From Rhizobiaceae bacterium (lineage in GTDB: Bacteria > Pseudomonadota > Alphaproteobacteria > Rhizobiales > Rhizobiaceae): a stretch of 64,000 bases of DNA. Under the pieces are notes generated by a model, which saw nothing but the letters and a program-made list of their open reading frames with translations, did no database searches and was not told where the DNA came from. Where the stretch lies: contig CAJPFN010000038.1 in assembly GCA_905339215.1 (NCBI GenBank), forward strand, positions 27,331-91,330, in the 5' to 3' direction. This document shows positions 41,329 to 49,664 of the stretch, in pieces. The position numbers and the translations under genes are program-made. How positions within the stretch are numbered: position 1 is the first letter of the stretch; the number at the start of each line of letters is the position of its first letter.

Positions 41329-42579
41329 ATGACGGATGGAGTTCCCTCTCGCGGATATCGCGCGGCGGCGGTTGCGGCGCGGATTCTGTTGCCGCGCATG
41401 GCCGTTCCGGCGCGCCCGGTTGTCGTCGTTTCCTTCTTCACCGCGACACTCGCCGTCGGCGTCGCCCGTGCCGATGCCGACGGCGCGCCGATGGAAACGG
41501 GCGATACCACGGCCTTATGGAAGTTCTCCTGCTATGGCTTTCGCGACGTCGACCGCAGCGGCGTCTTCGACATGGGCGACCGAGCCTTCGCCGACCTGGC
41601 AGTCGTGCTGACGAAGGACGGAGGCGAGGAGACGGTTCAGTTCTCCAACATCGACGGCTTCGCCAATTTCTCCACTGCGACCGGGGGCGGGGCGGGAATC
41701 GACGTCGCGCGACCGGGGCCGTACCCGCTGCGCGCCGACCCGCCGCAGGGCTTTGTCGCAACCGCCGGGGCTAAGCAGACGCTCGTCTTCCGCGCCGATG
41801 CCGTTGTGCCGGGCGGCCTGGCGATCGAGGAAAGCTGTGCCCCGGTCGGCGTCGCGCCGGACCTGGCCGTCTCCGGCAGCGTCATACCGCTGCCGGGCGG
41901 AAACGTCGCCGACGTCACGCTGACTATCGCCGGCGCGACGGGCGCGACCGAAACCACTGCGCTCGACGCGCAAGGGCGGTTCGCCTTCCCGGCGCGCCCG
42001 GGGACTTTCAAGCTGATCGCGGAACATGGGCCTTCTGGTGCCACGCAGGTCCGGCATGTTGCCGTCGCCCGCCATGCGGTGCGCCTTTCGGCAATCGACT
42101 TCGCCGCCCCGACGCCGGAAGCGGGGACGTCCGTGGACAGGATCGAGCGCATTATCGGCTTCGACGACCTGGTCGGCGCGGGCGGCATCTTCGAAGTGCC
42201 GACGGGCTATGGCGGCCTGTCCTGGCGCAACCTGATCGCGGTGCACAACCGCTTCTATGACGGGCCGGGCTACGTAAACGGAACGGAATCGGGCGAGTTC
42301 GTCGCCTACAACAGCTCCGGCGCGCCGGCCTCGGTCTGGCGCGACCGGCCGTTCGACTTCGGCGGCGCCCATGTCGCGGTGGCATGGCCGCGCGGTGCCG
42401 AGGGCGACGTGATCGTCAGGGCCTGGCGCGGCAACGACCAGGTCCACCATGACAGGCTGGCGGTGTCGTCGGCGGGGGGAACCTTCTTCGCAGCCGACTA
42501 TCGCGGGGTGACGCGGATCGAGTTCAGCCACGAACTCCACGAGCGCATCGTACTCGACGACCTGCGTATCGCGGAATAG
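41329..42579 (+). CDS. Exported protein of unknown function with FDDL-type C-terminal domain
   Basis: A 416-residue protein with an unusually long N-terminal tail before a hydrophobic export segment (VVVVSFFTATLAVGVARADA, about 31-50). Two middle regions look like SdrD/carboxypeptidase-regulatory beta sandwiches (WKFSCYGFRDVDRSGVFDMGD; SVIPLPGGNVADVTLTIAGA). The C-terminal 150 residues begin with IIGFDDLVGAGGIFEVPTGY, then GLSWRNLIAVHN, a jelly-roll-like pattern seen in many secreted proteins. No catalytic motif is apparent. A start nearer the signal, at the in-frame ATG encoding MAVPARP (41398), is equally plausible. Confidence 0.65.
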   Translation: MTDGVPSRGYRAAAVAARILLPRMAVPARPVVVVSFFTATLAVGVARADADGAPMETGDTTALWKFSCYGFRDVDRSGVFDMGDRAFADLAVVLTKDGGEETVQFSNIDGFANFSTATGGGAGIDVARPGPYPLRADPPQGFVATAGAKQTLVFRADAVVPGGLAIEESCAPVGVAPDLAVSGSVIPLPGGNVADVTLTIAGATGATETTALDAQGRFAFPARPGTFKLIAEHGPSGATQVRHVAVARHAVRLSAIDFAAPTPEAGTSVDRIERIIGFDDLVGAGGIFEVPTGYGGLSWRNLIAVHNRFYDGPGYVNGTESGEFVAYNSSGAPASVWRDRPFDFGGAHVAVAWPRGAEGDVIVRAWRGNDQVHHDRLAVSSAGGTFFAADYRGVTRIEFSHELHERIVLDDLRIAE

Positions 42580-42618
42580 GCGGCGGTCGCGCGGATGTGA
42601 TCGCCCGGACCTGGCTGC

Positions 42619-42645
42619 CAGCGGGCGCAGTGGACTCGCCCGCTG
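42619..42645 (+). terminator. Perfect 9-bp hairpin after the exported protein gene
   Basis: CAGCGGGCG (42619-42627) and CGCCCGCTG (42637-42645) pair perfectly around 9 bases, 39 bases after the stop at 42579. The following bases lack an immediate T-tract, so this is a weak terminator candidate or an inverted repeat. Confidence 0.4.
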
Positions 42646-42709
42646 TGCAAAGGGCCGGTTTTCGGGGTAATATTAATACTTCAATGCGACCAAGAAACGA
42701 GGTCTGCTC

Positions 42710-43078
42710 ATGCTGAAGTTCGCCCTCGCCGTCGTCGCCACGCTCGCGATCACCGGTTCCGCGCATGCCATAAACCGATACAATTCGAAGACCGTCACTT
42801 GCGACAAGGCACGTTCGCTGGTGGCCGCGCAAGGGGCGGTGATCTTCCGATATCCTTCTGCGCGCAAGCCGGACCTGATCCTCTACAATCGCTTCGTCCA
42901 GCACGGTGGCCTTTGCGCGATCGGCGAGGTTACGGGGCCGCAATCGATCCCGACCAAGGACAAGAATTCCTGCATGCTTCTGCGCTGCATCAGCCGGCCG
43001 GACGATGACGGCTTCTTCCGCCACCGCCGCGGCGGCAATGCCGGCAACCTCGGCAATTTCGGCGTCATCAGGCCGTAG
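42710..43078 (+). CDS. Small secreted protein of unknown function
   Basis: A 122-residue protein with a clear signal peptide (MLKFALAVVATLAITGSAHA, residues 1-20). The mature domain has four cysteines (VTCDKARSLV, GGLCAIGEV, SCMLLRCIS), likely in disulfides, and a basic His/Arg/Gly/Asn-rich tail. The Thr-Val-Thr-Cys-Asp-Lys start recalls small periplasmic proteins common in rhizobia. No family could be assigned. It is convergent with the PhnA-like gene. Confidence 0.7.
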   Translation: MLKFALAVVATLAITGSAHAINRYNSKTVTCDKARSLVAAQGAVIFRYPSARKPDLILYNRFVQHGGLCAIGEVTGPQSIPTKDKNSCMLLRCISRPDDDGFFRHRRGGNAGNLGNFGVIRP

Positions 43079-43089
43079 CGGCCGGCGGA

Positions 43090-43308
43090 TCAGGCTTTCT
43101 TGAGGAATTCGGTCCTGAGCACCAGGCCCTTGACCTTGTCGGTGCGCCCCTCGATCTCGGCCGGATCGTCGGTCAGGTGGATGTTCTTCACCACCGTGCC
43201 GCGTTTGAGCACGGTCGAGGAGCCCTTAACCTTCAGGTCCTTGATGATGGTGACGGTATCGCCCTCGGCGAGGATTGCGCCGTTGGAGTCGCGGGTGGGT
43301 GTGGTCAT
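43090..43308 (-). CDS. PhnA/YjdM-like domain protein
   Basis: A 72-residue protein matching the C-terminal domain of PhnA/YjdM: DSNGAILAEGDTVTIIKDLKVKGSSTVLKRGTVVKNIHL and IEGRTDKVKGLVLRTEFLKKA. The N-terminal zinc-ribbon of full-length YjdM is absent, as in many alphaproteobacterial versions. The role of the family is unclear despite the alkylphosphonate label. Its 12-base gap to the convergent secreted-protein gene leaves no room for separate terminators. Confidence 0.88.
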   Translation of the reverse strand: MTTPTRDSNGAILAEGDTVTIIKDLKVKGSSTVLKRGTVVKNIHLTDDPAEIEGRTDKVKGLVLRTEFLKKA

Positions 43309-43482
43309 GGGAAAGGGCCTTCTGTCGAGGAAAGCGCCTTCCTATCGGGTACGGCTCGATTGCGGAAGGGTGGCTAGCGCCTCGGGGGCTGAATCCCTGC
43401 ATCCCCTCGATAGGCGCGGAGAGCGCAGGCCCGTTGCCAGGCAAACAAGCCGTCCCCGGCGACGTCATTTCCGTCCGGACGC

Positions 43483-44790
43483 CTACACGTTGTTCGAGGC
43501 CACCCGCTCCTGCGGTGCGCCCTTGCGCGAGTTCCCCGGTATCACAACGATGTGCGTGACCCTGCCTTCCTTGAAGGCCTTGAGGAAGCGCGGGTAGTTC
43601 GCGAACGCAACACAGCCGTGCGACTGGCCTGTCCTGCCGCGCAGCAGGTAGGAATGCGCCAGGATGCCGGTGCGGCCGTGCATCGGCTCGTCGCCGACCG
43701 GCGTCATGCGGATCGCCTCGACGCCATGGAAGCGCTTCTCGCGCATGGATAGCTTGTAGGTGTTGGGCGGCGTAGGACCGTTCATCTTGACATGCACGAA
43801 GCGCGGATTGTCGGCCATTTTGCCGATGCCCGAATGGGCCTCGAGCCGCTCGCCGTCGGGCATGATGACGACGCCCGCGGCGATGTCGTAGATGGCGACC
43901 CCGTTGCCCGCCTTCGGCTTGTTGAACAGGCCGTTGAAGGCGCTCGCCATGCCGCGGTCAGGAGAATCGGGCCGGGCAAAGGCCATCGCCGCCATAGTGA
44001 CCTCTGGCTTTCCGGGCTTCGACGGCTTCAACGTCTTCGCCGGTTTTTCCGGCTTGTCCGGCTGTTCCGGGTTTGCCGACAGGAAGCCAGCAAGCAGTCC
44101 GGTGGGCTTCTCCGCGACCGGCTTCTCCGGTCTGGCGGAGGCAACGGCGGCGACGGGTTTTTCCGGCCTGGCAGTTTCGGCGAGGCGCGGGCGGCTGGGC
44201 GGCAGCGGCACGCTGGCCGGCGTCAGCGCGGCAACCACGACTTCGGGTGACGCTACGGGGAGGGTTTCAGGAGTGGCGGTGGCGACCGAGGGGTCGGCCG
44301 GCGCGGGAACGTTGCGCGCCACCTGCATCATATCGGCGAGGAAGGCGGTCTGGAAAACGACGCGCATGCGCTCGGGCGTCAGCGCGGCCTGGCGAACGAC
44401 CAGGTCGAACGGATTTTCGGCGTCGGCGAGCGGCGCGACGGCACTGCGTGCGGATTTCTCCGACGCGGGCTCGGCGAGGCGTGCGGTCTTTGCGGCGATC
44501 GAGGCGTCGGCGGAAGCAGTCGCGGCGGCAGCGGCGGCCGCTTCGGGAAGCCGGGCGAACCTTCCGGGCGCAACGGGAGCATGGTCAAAGAGACGGGCGT
44601 GCTGCGCCGGATTGGCGGCTTCGGCCCGCGGCGCGGGCGCCGGGGCGAACAGGCTGGCGACCGCCCAGGCAAGGCCGGCGACGGTGGCGCCGGGCAGCGC
44701 GGCGCGGCGAATCAACGCGCGAGCGCGGATAGGAGTGGTTCCGGTGCGCGAAAACGCGCCATGACGGATCGTCTGTGGTTTTGAAGCCAT
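43483..44790 (-). CDS. DUF2778/Tlde1-type L,D-transpeptidase-like protein
   Basis: A 435-residue envelope protein. An N-terminal hydrophobic segment (TVAGLAWAVASLFAPAPA) is followed by about 250 residues of Ala/Pro/Lys/Glu-rich low complexity with PEKP repeats, suited to spanning the periplasm or wall. The C-terminal domain has RTGILAHSYLLRGRTGQSHGCVAFANY. The SHGC cysteine and upstream His match DUF2778, related to L,D-transpeptidases and to Tlde1 effectors. No type VI genes adjoin, so a housekeeping wall role is more likely. ATG 44790 is chosen; an in-frame ATG at 44847 is possible. Confidence 0.8.
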   Translation of the reverse strand: MASKPQTIRHGAFSRTGTTPIRARALIRRAALPGATVAGLAWAVASLFAPAPAPRAEAANPAQHARLFDHAPVAPGRFARLPEAAAAAAATASADASIAAKTARLAEPASEKSARSAVAPLADAENPFDLVVRQAALTPERMRVVFQTAFLADMMQVARNVPAPADPSVATATPETLPVASPEVVVAALTPASVPLPPSRPRLAETARPEKPVAAVASARPEKPVAEKPTGLLAGFLSANPEQPDKPEKPAKTLKPSKPGKPEVTMAAMAFARPDSPDRGMASAFNGLFNKPKAGNGVAIYDIAAGVVIMPDGERLEAHSGIGKMADNPRFVHVKMNGPTPPNTYKLSMREKRFHGVEAIRMTPVGDEPMHGRTGILAHSYLLRGRTGQSHGCVAFANYPRFLKAFKEGRVTHIVVIPGNSRKGAPQERVASNNV

Positions 44791-45112
44791 GGCGAATCGT
44801 CTTCTTTCGTACTCTGGCACGCGGCCATAATAGCCCCTGAACCGCATCCCTACGGTCCCGCGACGCCGGACTAACTCATGCATCGCTCGGCTGAGGATGG
44901 CCAATGATGGTTAACCAATCCTTTGCCGCCGGAACGAAATCAGTGTCCGGACTTTTTTGTATTTTCCCCTCATTCGTATGAGATCGAGTTGACCTCCGTC
45001 AAGCAAAGTGGACGCAAATGCGGCAGTTTCACGGCGCGAACGCTTACCGTAGGGCAGGTTGGGCGGCATTGAGGTGGTTCGCCGCGATCGGGACTAACGT
45101 CTTGCGCCGTCC
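44791..45112. other. Intergenic region upstream of the L,D-transpeptidase-like gene
   Basis: This 322-base stretch holds the minus-strand promoter described separately. It also has an A/T-rich patch around 44950-44972 (TTTTTT and TTTTCCCC) and a GGTTAACC palindrome at 44911-44918. No further gene is seen. The leader between the predicted start of transcription and the ATG would be about 180 bases. Confidence 0.6.
44975..45003 (-). promoter_or_regulatory. Predicted promoter of the L,D-transpeptidase-like gene
   Basis: Read on the minus strand, CTTGAC (44998-45003) is followed by 17 bases and CATACG (44975-44980). The -35 box matches the rhizobial housekeeping consensus CTTGAC exactly; the -10 is a fair match to CTATAT. 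Confidence 0.55.
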
Positions 45113-47779
45113 TCACACCGCGCTGACGAACCCATCCAGAACCTTCTTCTGGCCGGCCTTGTCGAAGTCGATGGTGAGCTTGTTGCCGTCGATCGCGGCG
45201 ACGTTGCCGTTGCCGAACTTCTGGTGGAAGACGCGGTCGCCGACGGCGAAGGCGGACGGCGAGTCGGACACCGACTTGGCCACCAGTTCGCCGTCGATGG
45301 TGCGGCCCTTCACAGAACCGCGCCCCGCGCCGAAGCCGGAATCGACCTCGCCGTAGCCGATGCGCTCCACCGCGTGACCGGAACGCGTGCCCCAGTTGCG
45401 GTCGGTGGCTTCGGTGCGGTTCTGCTGCGCGCGTGCCCAGCCGGGCGTAGCGTAGGTGTTGGAGAAGCTGCCGGACCCGCCCGCCGGGCTGCCGCCGACG
45501 CTGTCGAAGCGCGAGGCGCCGTACGGATTCCGTCGGCCGGCGCCCTCGCCGAAGCCGCGGCCGCCATAACTCGAACCGTAGCCGCCGTAAGACGAGCCGG
45601 CCTCAGCGACCTCGACATGGGTCTCCGGCAACTCATCGAGGAAGCGCGAGGGGATGGTCGACTGCCAGAGGCCGTGGATACGCCGGTTGGAGACGAACCA
45701 GATGTGGAGGTTCTTCTTGGCCCTCGTCAGGCCGACATAGGCGAGGCGGCGTTCCTCTTCCAGCCCCGAGCGGCCGCCCTCGTCCAGCGCGCGCTGGTGG
45801 GGGAAGAGGCCCTCCTCCCAGCCGGGCAGGAAGACGGTGCGGAACTCCAACCCCTTCGCGGAATGCAGCGTCATGATGTTGACGGCGTCGAGGTCCTCGT
45901 TCTGCTCGGCGTCCATGACCAGGGCGACGTGCTCGAGGAAGGAGCGGAGCGATTCGTACTCCTCCATGGAGCGGATCAGCTCCTTCAGGTTTTCCAGCCG
46001 GCCGGGGGCTTCCGCCGAACGGTCGTTCTTCCACATGTCGGTGTAGCCGGACTCTTCCAGGATCACCTCGGCGAGCTCGGTGTGGGGCGTGGTGTCGATC
46101 ATACCCTGCCAGCGGGCGAAATTGGCGGCGACCTCGCGAAGGGCCGCGCGCGGCTTGGGCTTCAGCTCGTCGCTCTCGGCGAGTCTTGCCGCAGCCTCGA
46201 GCATGGGCACGCCCAGCGCCCGCGCCGTGGCGTGCAACTGGGCGATCGCGGCTTCGCCGAGCCCGCGCTTTGGCACGTTGACGATGCGCTCGAAGGCGAG
46301 GTCGTCCGCACCCTGGGCGACGACGCGGAGATACGCCATGGCATCGCGGATCTCCTGGCGCTCGTAGAAGCGCGGACCGCCGACGACCCGGTAATTCAGG
46401 CCCAGCGTGACGAAGCGGTCCTCGAACTCGCGCATCTGGAAGGAGGCGCGCACCAGGATCGCCATGTCGTTCAGGTTCTCGCCGGCGCGCTGCAGGTGCT
46501 CGATCTCGTCGCCGACGGCGCGCGCTTCCTCCTCCGAATCCCAGGCGGCGTGGACGGCGACCTTGGGATCCTCCGGGTCGGGGCGCTCGGTGAACAGCGT
46601 CTTGCCGAGCCGCCCCTCGTTGTGGGCGATCAGATGCGAGGCGGCGCCGAGGATGTGGGCGGTCGATCGGTAGTTTCGCTCAAGCCGGATAACGGTGGCG
46701 CCCGGAAAATCCTTCTCGAAGCGCAGGATGTTGTCGACCTCGGCGCCGCGCCAGCCGTAGATCGACTGGTCGTCGTCGCCGACGCAGCAGATATTGACCT
46801 TGTTTTCGCTTGCGGGCCGCACCGCCGCCTGCGCCGGCTCGCCCTCCGCGGAGGCGCCAGAAACGTCGGACGTGCGGCGGTCGACGCCGCGGTCTTCGAC
46901 CGGAGGGCCGCCCCTGGCCTGCGGCCGCTGCGCGATCAGGCGAAGCCACATGTACTGCGCGGTGTTGGTGTCCTGGTACTCGTCGACGAGGATGTACCTG
47001 AACTTGCGGTGGTACTCGCCGAGCACGTCGGGATGGGCGCGGAAGATGCGGATCGGGTGGAGCAGAAGGTCGCCGAAGTCGCAGGCGTTCAGCGTCTTCA
47101 GGCGGTCCTGGTAGGCCTGGTAAAGCTCGCGGCCCTTGCCGTTGGCGAACGCGCGCGCATCGCCCTCGGGGATCTCGGCGGGGCCGAGGCCCTTGTTCTT
47201 CCAGCCGTCGACGAGCATGGCGAACTGGCGCGGCGCCCAGCGCTTGTCGTCGAGGCCCTCGGCTTGGATCAACTGCCGCATCAGGCGGATCTGGTCGTCG
47301 GTATCGAGGATGGTGAAGTCGGACCTGAGACCAGCGAGCTCGGCATGGCGGCGCAAGAGCTTGACGCCGATCGAGTGGAAAGTACCGAGCCAGGGCATGC
47401 CCTCGACCGCCTCGCCGACCAGCATGCCGATGCGGTGCTTCATCTCGCGTGCCGCCTTGTTGGTGAAGGTGACTGCGAGGATCTGCGAGGGAAACGCCTT
47501 GCCAGTGGCGAGGATGTGGGCGATGCGGGTGGTGAGCACGCGCGTCTTACCGGTACCGGCGCCGGCCAACACCAGCACGGGACCTTCCGTGGTTTCCACC
47601 GCTTGGCGCTGCTCGGGATTAAGGCCCTTCAGATAGTCCGGTTCGGCGCCGCCGCCCCGTCGGGCGGCCATGGCGCGTGCGGCGAGCCCCGAGCCGCCGG
47701 GCGCTCGGGTGGGTGCCGCGCCGCGGGCGGTGGGCTCCTCGTCGAAGAAGGGCAGGTCGTCGGGAAAGCCGGACATCAT
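45113..47779 (-). CDS. uvrD: UvrD/PcrA-type ATP-dependent DNA helicase
   Basis: An 888-residue superfamily 1A helicase. Motifs in order are LNPEQRQAVETT (Q), GAGTGKT (73-79), VTFTNKAAREMKHRI (Ia), LVDEYQDTN (II), VGDDDQSIYGWRGA (III), LERNYRS (IV), TLHSAKGLEF (V) and VGLTRAKKNL (VI). About 38 extra residues interrupt the loop between motifs II and III (see repeat entry). After the helicase core comes a Gly/Tyr/Ser-rich linker and a C-terminal Tudor-like domain (VGDRVFHQKFGNGNVAAIDGNKLTIDF). Start 47779 or 47776 (MMSG); the frame extends to 47974 without family content. Confidence 0.93.
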   Translation of the reverse strand: MMSGFPDDLPFFDEEPTARGAAPTRAPGGSGLAARAMAARRGGGAEPDYLKGLNPEQRQAVETTEGPVLVLAGAGTGKTRVLTTRIAHILATGKAFPSQILAVTFTNKAAREMKHRIGMLVGEAVEGMPWLGTFHSIGVKLLRRHAELAGLRSDFTILDTDDQIRLMRQLIQAEGLDDKRWAPRQFAMLVDGWKNKGLGPAEIPEGDARAFANGKGRELYQAYQDRLKTLNACDFGDLLLHPIRIFRAHPDVLGEYHRKFRYILVDEYQDTNTAQYMWLRLIAQRPQARGGPPVEDRGVDRRTSDVSGASAEGEPAQAAVRPASENKVNICCVGDDDQSIYGWRGAEVDNILRFEKDFPGATVIRLERNYRSTAHILGAASHLIAHNEGRLGKTLFTERPDPEDPKVAVHAAWDSEEEARAVGDEIEHLQRAGENLNDMAILVRASFQMREFEDRFVTLGLNYRVVGGPRFYERQEIRDAMAYLRVVAQGADDLAFERIVNVPKRGLGEAAIAQLHATARALGVPMLEAAARLAESDELKPKPRAALREVAANFARWQGMIDTTPHTELAEVILEESGYTDMWKNDRSAEAPGRLENLKELIRSMEEYESLRSFLEHVALVMDAEQNEDLDAVNIMTLHSAKGLEFRTVFLPGWEEGLFPHQRALDEGGRSGLEEERRLAYVGLTRAKKNLHIWFVSNRRIHGLWQSTIPSRFLDELPETHVEVAEAGSSYGGYGSSYGGRGFGEGAGRRNPYGASRFDSVGGSPAGGSGSFSNTYATPGWARAQQNRTEATDRNWGTRSGHAVERIGYGEVDSGFGAGRGSVKGRTIDGELVAKSVSDSPSAFAVGDRVFHQKFGNGNVAAIDGNKLTIDFDKAGQKKVLDGFVSAV
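46805..46917 (-). repeat. In-frame GC-rich insertion inside the helicase gene
   Basis: Codons 288-325 encode a segment containing GGPPVEDRGVDRRTSDVSGA between AQRPQ and NKVNICCVGDDDQ. The DNA holds the perfect 12-bp palindrome CCTCCGCGGAGG (46843-46854) and CGGTC-TTC-GACCG. The site is a surface loop between motifs II and III, normally short. The composition and palindromes suggest an inserted repeat element that kept the frame. Ends are approximate. Confidence 0.5.
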
Positions 47780-47849
47780 GTCCGAATGTAGTGATTCGGG
47801 GCGGAAAGGCCAGCGCCGTCCCCCCGAGGGGAAACGGCGCTGCTGAACG

Positions 47850-48221
47850 TTACGACATCGCCCTGCGGCGATCCTGCCAGAGTTCGAGTACCGCCAGGGC
47901 AGCGACGGCGAGCCCGATCGCGATGTGCAGGGACCGCTCCATGCCGACGTAACCGAGTACGAAGGGCGCGGCAACGAGCCATGCCCCGAGAAGCAGCTCG
48001 ATCGCCTCTTCCCAGCGCCGCACGCCTACCATTTCCAGCGCCGCGACCGCGAAGATCAAGGTGCCGGTCAAGCAGGTCGAGAACGTGACGACGCTGCTGT
48101 CAGTCACCTGGAAGAAGGCCGGCGAGAGTATGACAACGACGCCGAGGATCATCGACAGGATGTCCTCCCAGTTGCGGTGGATATTAAGATCGTACCAGTG
48201 CGATTTTTCGATGTAGGCCAT
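47850..48221 (-). CDS. SPW-repeat membrane protein
   Basis: A 123-residue protein with four transmembrane segments arranged as two SPW-type units, seen as ILGVVVILSPAFF and LLGAWLVAAPFVLGY. The N-terminal HWYDLNIHRNWEDILSM is common in this family. The function is unknown. ATG 48221 has GGGAGG at better spacing than the ATG one codon earlier (48224). Confidence 0.82.
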   Translation of the reverse strand: MAYIEKSHWYDLNIHRNWEDILSMILGVVVILSPAFFQVTDSSVVTFSTCLTGTLIFAVAALEMVGVRRWEEAIELLLGAWLVAAPFVLGYVGMERSLHIAIGLAVAALAVLELWQDRRRAMS

Positions 48222-48378
48222 CATAACCTCCCTTACCCGTGCAGCGGATGCCCGGATTCGAGGTCGTGGCTCTCACGCGCGGCCCCGCTCGGGCATTCGC
48301 ATGAATAAAATAATGATACTCCCACCCGGCGCCGTTCACAAGGAACGGTCGTTGCGCGGCGCCCGCGGGCGCTGCATC

Positions 48379-49440
48379 TCAGCGGTCGAGGATGCGGGTC
48401 TCGCCGATGCGCATGACGACTGCGCGCGTCGAACGCGTACCGGCGGCGAGAAAACGTGCTTTCTGCTCGGTTCCCGGTTCCGGCGAAAGCGGCAGAGTGC
48501 CCCAATGCGTGGCGATCGCCTGCCGAGCGCCCAACGTGCGGGCGATGGCGATCGCCTCGTCCGGGTCGACATGGAACGCCTTCTGGAAGTCGCGCGGTGC
48601 CCAGGCACCGGCCGGAACCAGCGCATAGTCGACCCGGCCAACCCTGCGGCGGATATCGGTGAAGACATCGCCGGCGCCGGTATCGCCGGAAAAATAAAGG
48701 CGCCGTCCCGCGCCTTCGACGACATAGCCTCCCCAATGCATCGTGTCCTTTGCCGCCCCTGGGCGTCGCACGCCGTGAATGGCGGGAACGGCGGTGATCT
48801 TAACGCCGCCGACGCGGGTGCTCTCGTACCATGGCAGCTCGACAATCCGCCGGAAACCGGAAGCGGCGGCGAGACGGCGGGTGCCGGCGGGCACACAGAG
48901 CTGTGCGTCGGGAAAACGTGCCGCGAGCGCGCGTAGGCTGGGAATGTCGAAATGGTCAAGATCGGCGTGCGAGATGACAACGGCATCGAGACGGTCGATC
49001 AGCGCCGGGTCGGGAAGGACCGGCACCAGCCGTCGGAGCCGGGACGGGCCGGCGCCGATGTGATCGAAGAGCACCGGGTCAGTGAGGATGGTGCGACCGC
49101 CAACGCGAATGAGGACGGTCGAATGGCCGAACCAGGTCAGGGCAACCGAGGCATTTCGCGCAGCGAGGAAGGTCCGCCCGGCTTCGCGGGCCGGCACGAC
49201 GTGGTCGGGCGGCAGCGCCTCCGTCCGAGGATAGTGGCGTGTCGACATTGCGACGAGGTGGAGCGCCCAGTCGAACGCCGTCGCCGTTGGCTCGTGAGCC
49301 TGGCCGACATTGGCGTAGACAATCGGGCTAGCTGACGTCAGGGCCGGGTCCCGCTGCGGCGAGGACACGCATCCGGTCAGCAACAGACCCGCCGCGCCGG
49401 CGGCGATAACATGCTTGCGGCCGCGAGGAAGAGAGAACAT
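48379..49440 (-). CDS. Metallo-beta-lactamase-fold lipoprotein (UlaG/NAPE-PLD-like)
   Basis: A 353-residue lipoprotein: residues 1-24 form a signal with lipobox LLTGC. The MBL fold has SVALTWFGHSTVLIRVGG, the metal motif SHADLDHFD, VPAIHGVRRPG, YFSGDTGAGDVF and IATHWGTLPLSPEPG. This layout resembles NAPE-PLD-like and UlaG-like hydrolases acting on phosphodiester or lactone bonds; the substrate is unknown. ATG 49440 with GGTGGGG upstream is preferred over a GTG three codons earlier. Confidence 0.88.
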   Translation of the reverse strand: MFSLPRGRKHVIAAGAAGLLLTGCVSSPQRDPALTSASPIVYANVGQAHEPTATAFDWALHLVAMSTRHYPRTEALPPDHVVPAREAGRTFLAARNASVALTWFGHSTVLIRVGGRTILTDPVLFDHIGAGPSRLRRLVPVLPDPALIDRLDAVVISHADLDHFDIPSLRALAARFPDAQLCVPAGTRRLAAASGFRRIVELPWYESTRVGGVKITAVPAIHGVRRPGAAKDTMHWGGYVVEGAGRRLYFSGDTGAGDVFTDIRRRVGRVDYALVPAGAWAPRDFQKAFHVDPDEAIAIARTLGARQAIATHWGTLPLSPEPGTEQKARFLAAGTRSTRAVVMRIGETRILDR

Positions 49441-49664
49441 CGGCCCCACCGAACTTGCCCGGCGTCGATCCTATCCAAAGCGCGGTCCAGGTGGAACAGG
49501 CGTCGCCCGCGCTCTTGCGTCCGACGCGGCCCCGATGATGTGCAATGCAAAAAAATTCTCGCGATGCAGCATAAAGCCGAATTGTTTTGCGGACTTGCGT
49601 CACTTGTATGATCCCCTATTCTGACAAGGCAGATGATGCAGAACAATCATCCCGGGAGGATATG

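Noticed and set aside
43090..43308. Possible phosphonate-use cluster formed by the PhnA-like gene and the hexapeptide transferase
   Set aside because: The two genes are 2.9 kb apart with unrelated genes between, and no C-P lyase, phosphonatase or phosphonate transporter genes are present.
43483..44790. Type VI secretion effector based on the Tlde1-like domain
   Set aside because: No secretion-system, immunity or VgrG/PAAR genes adjoin. A long Pro/Lys-rich spacer and export segment fit a chromosomal envelope enzyme better.
45224..47791. An 855-codon open frame on the plus strand opposite the helicase gene
   Set aside because: It is an antisense shadow produced by high GC at third positions. 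The minus strand carries all UvrD motifs, and the plus translation shows no domain.
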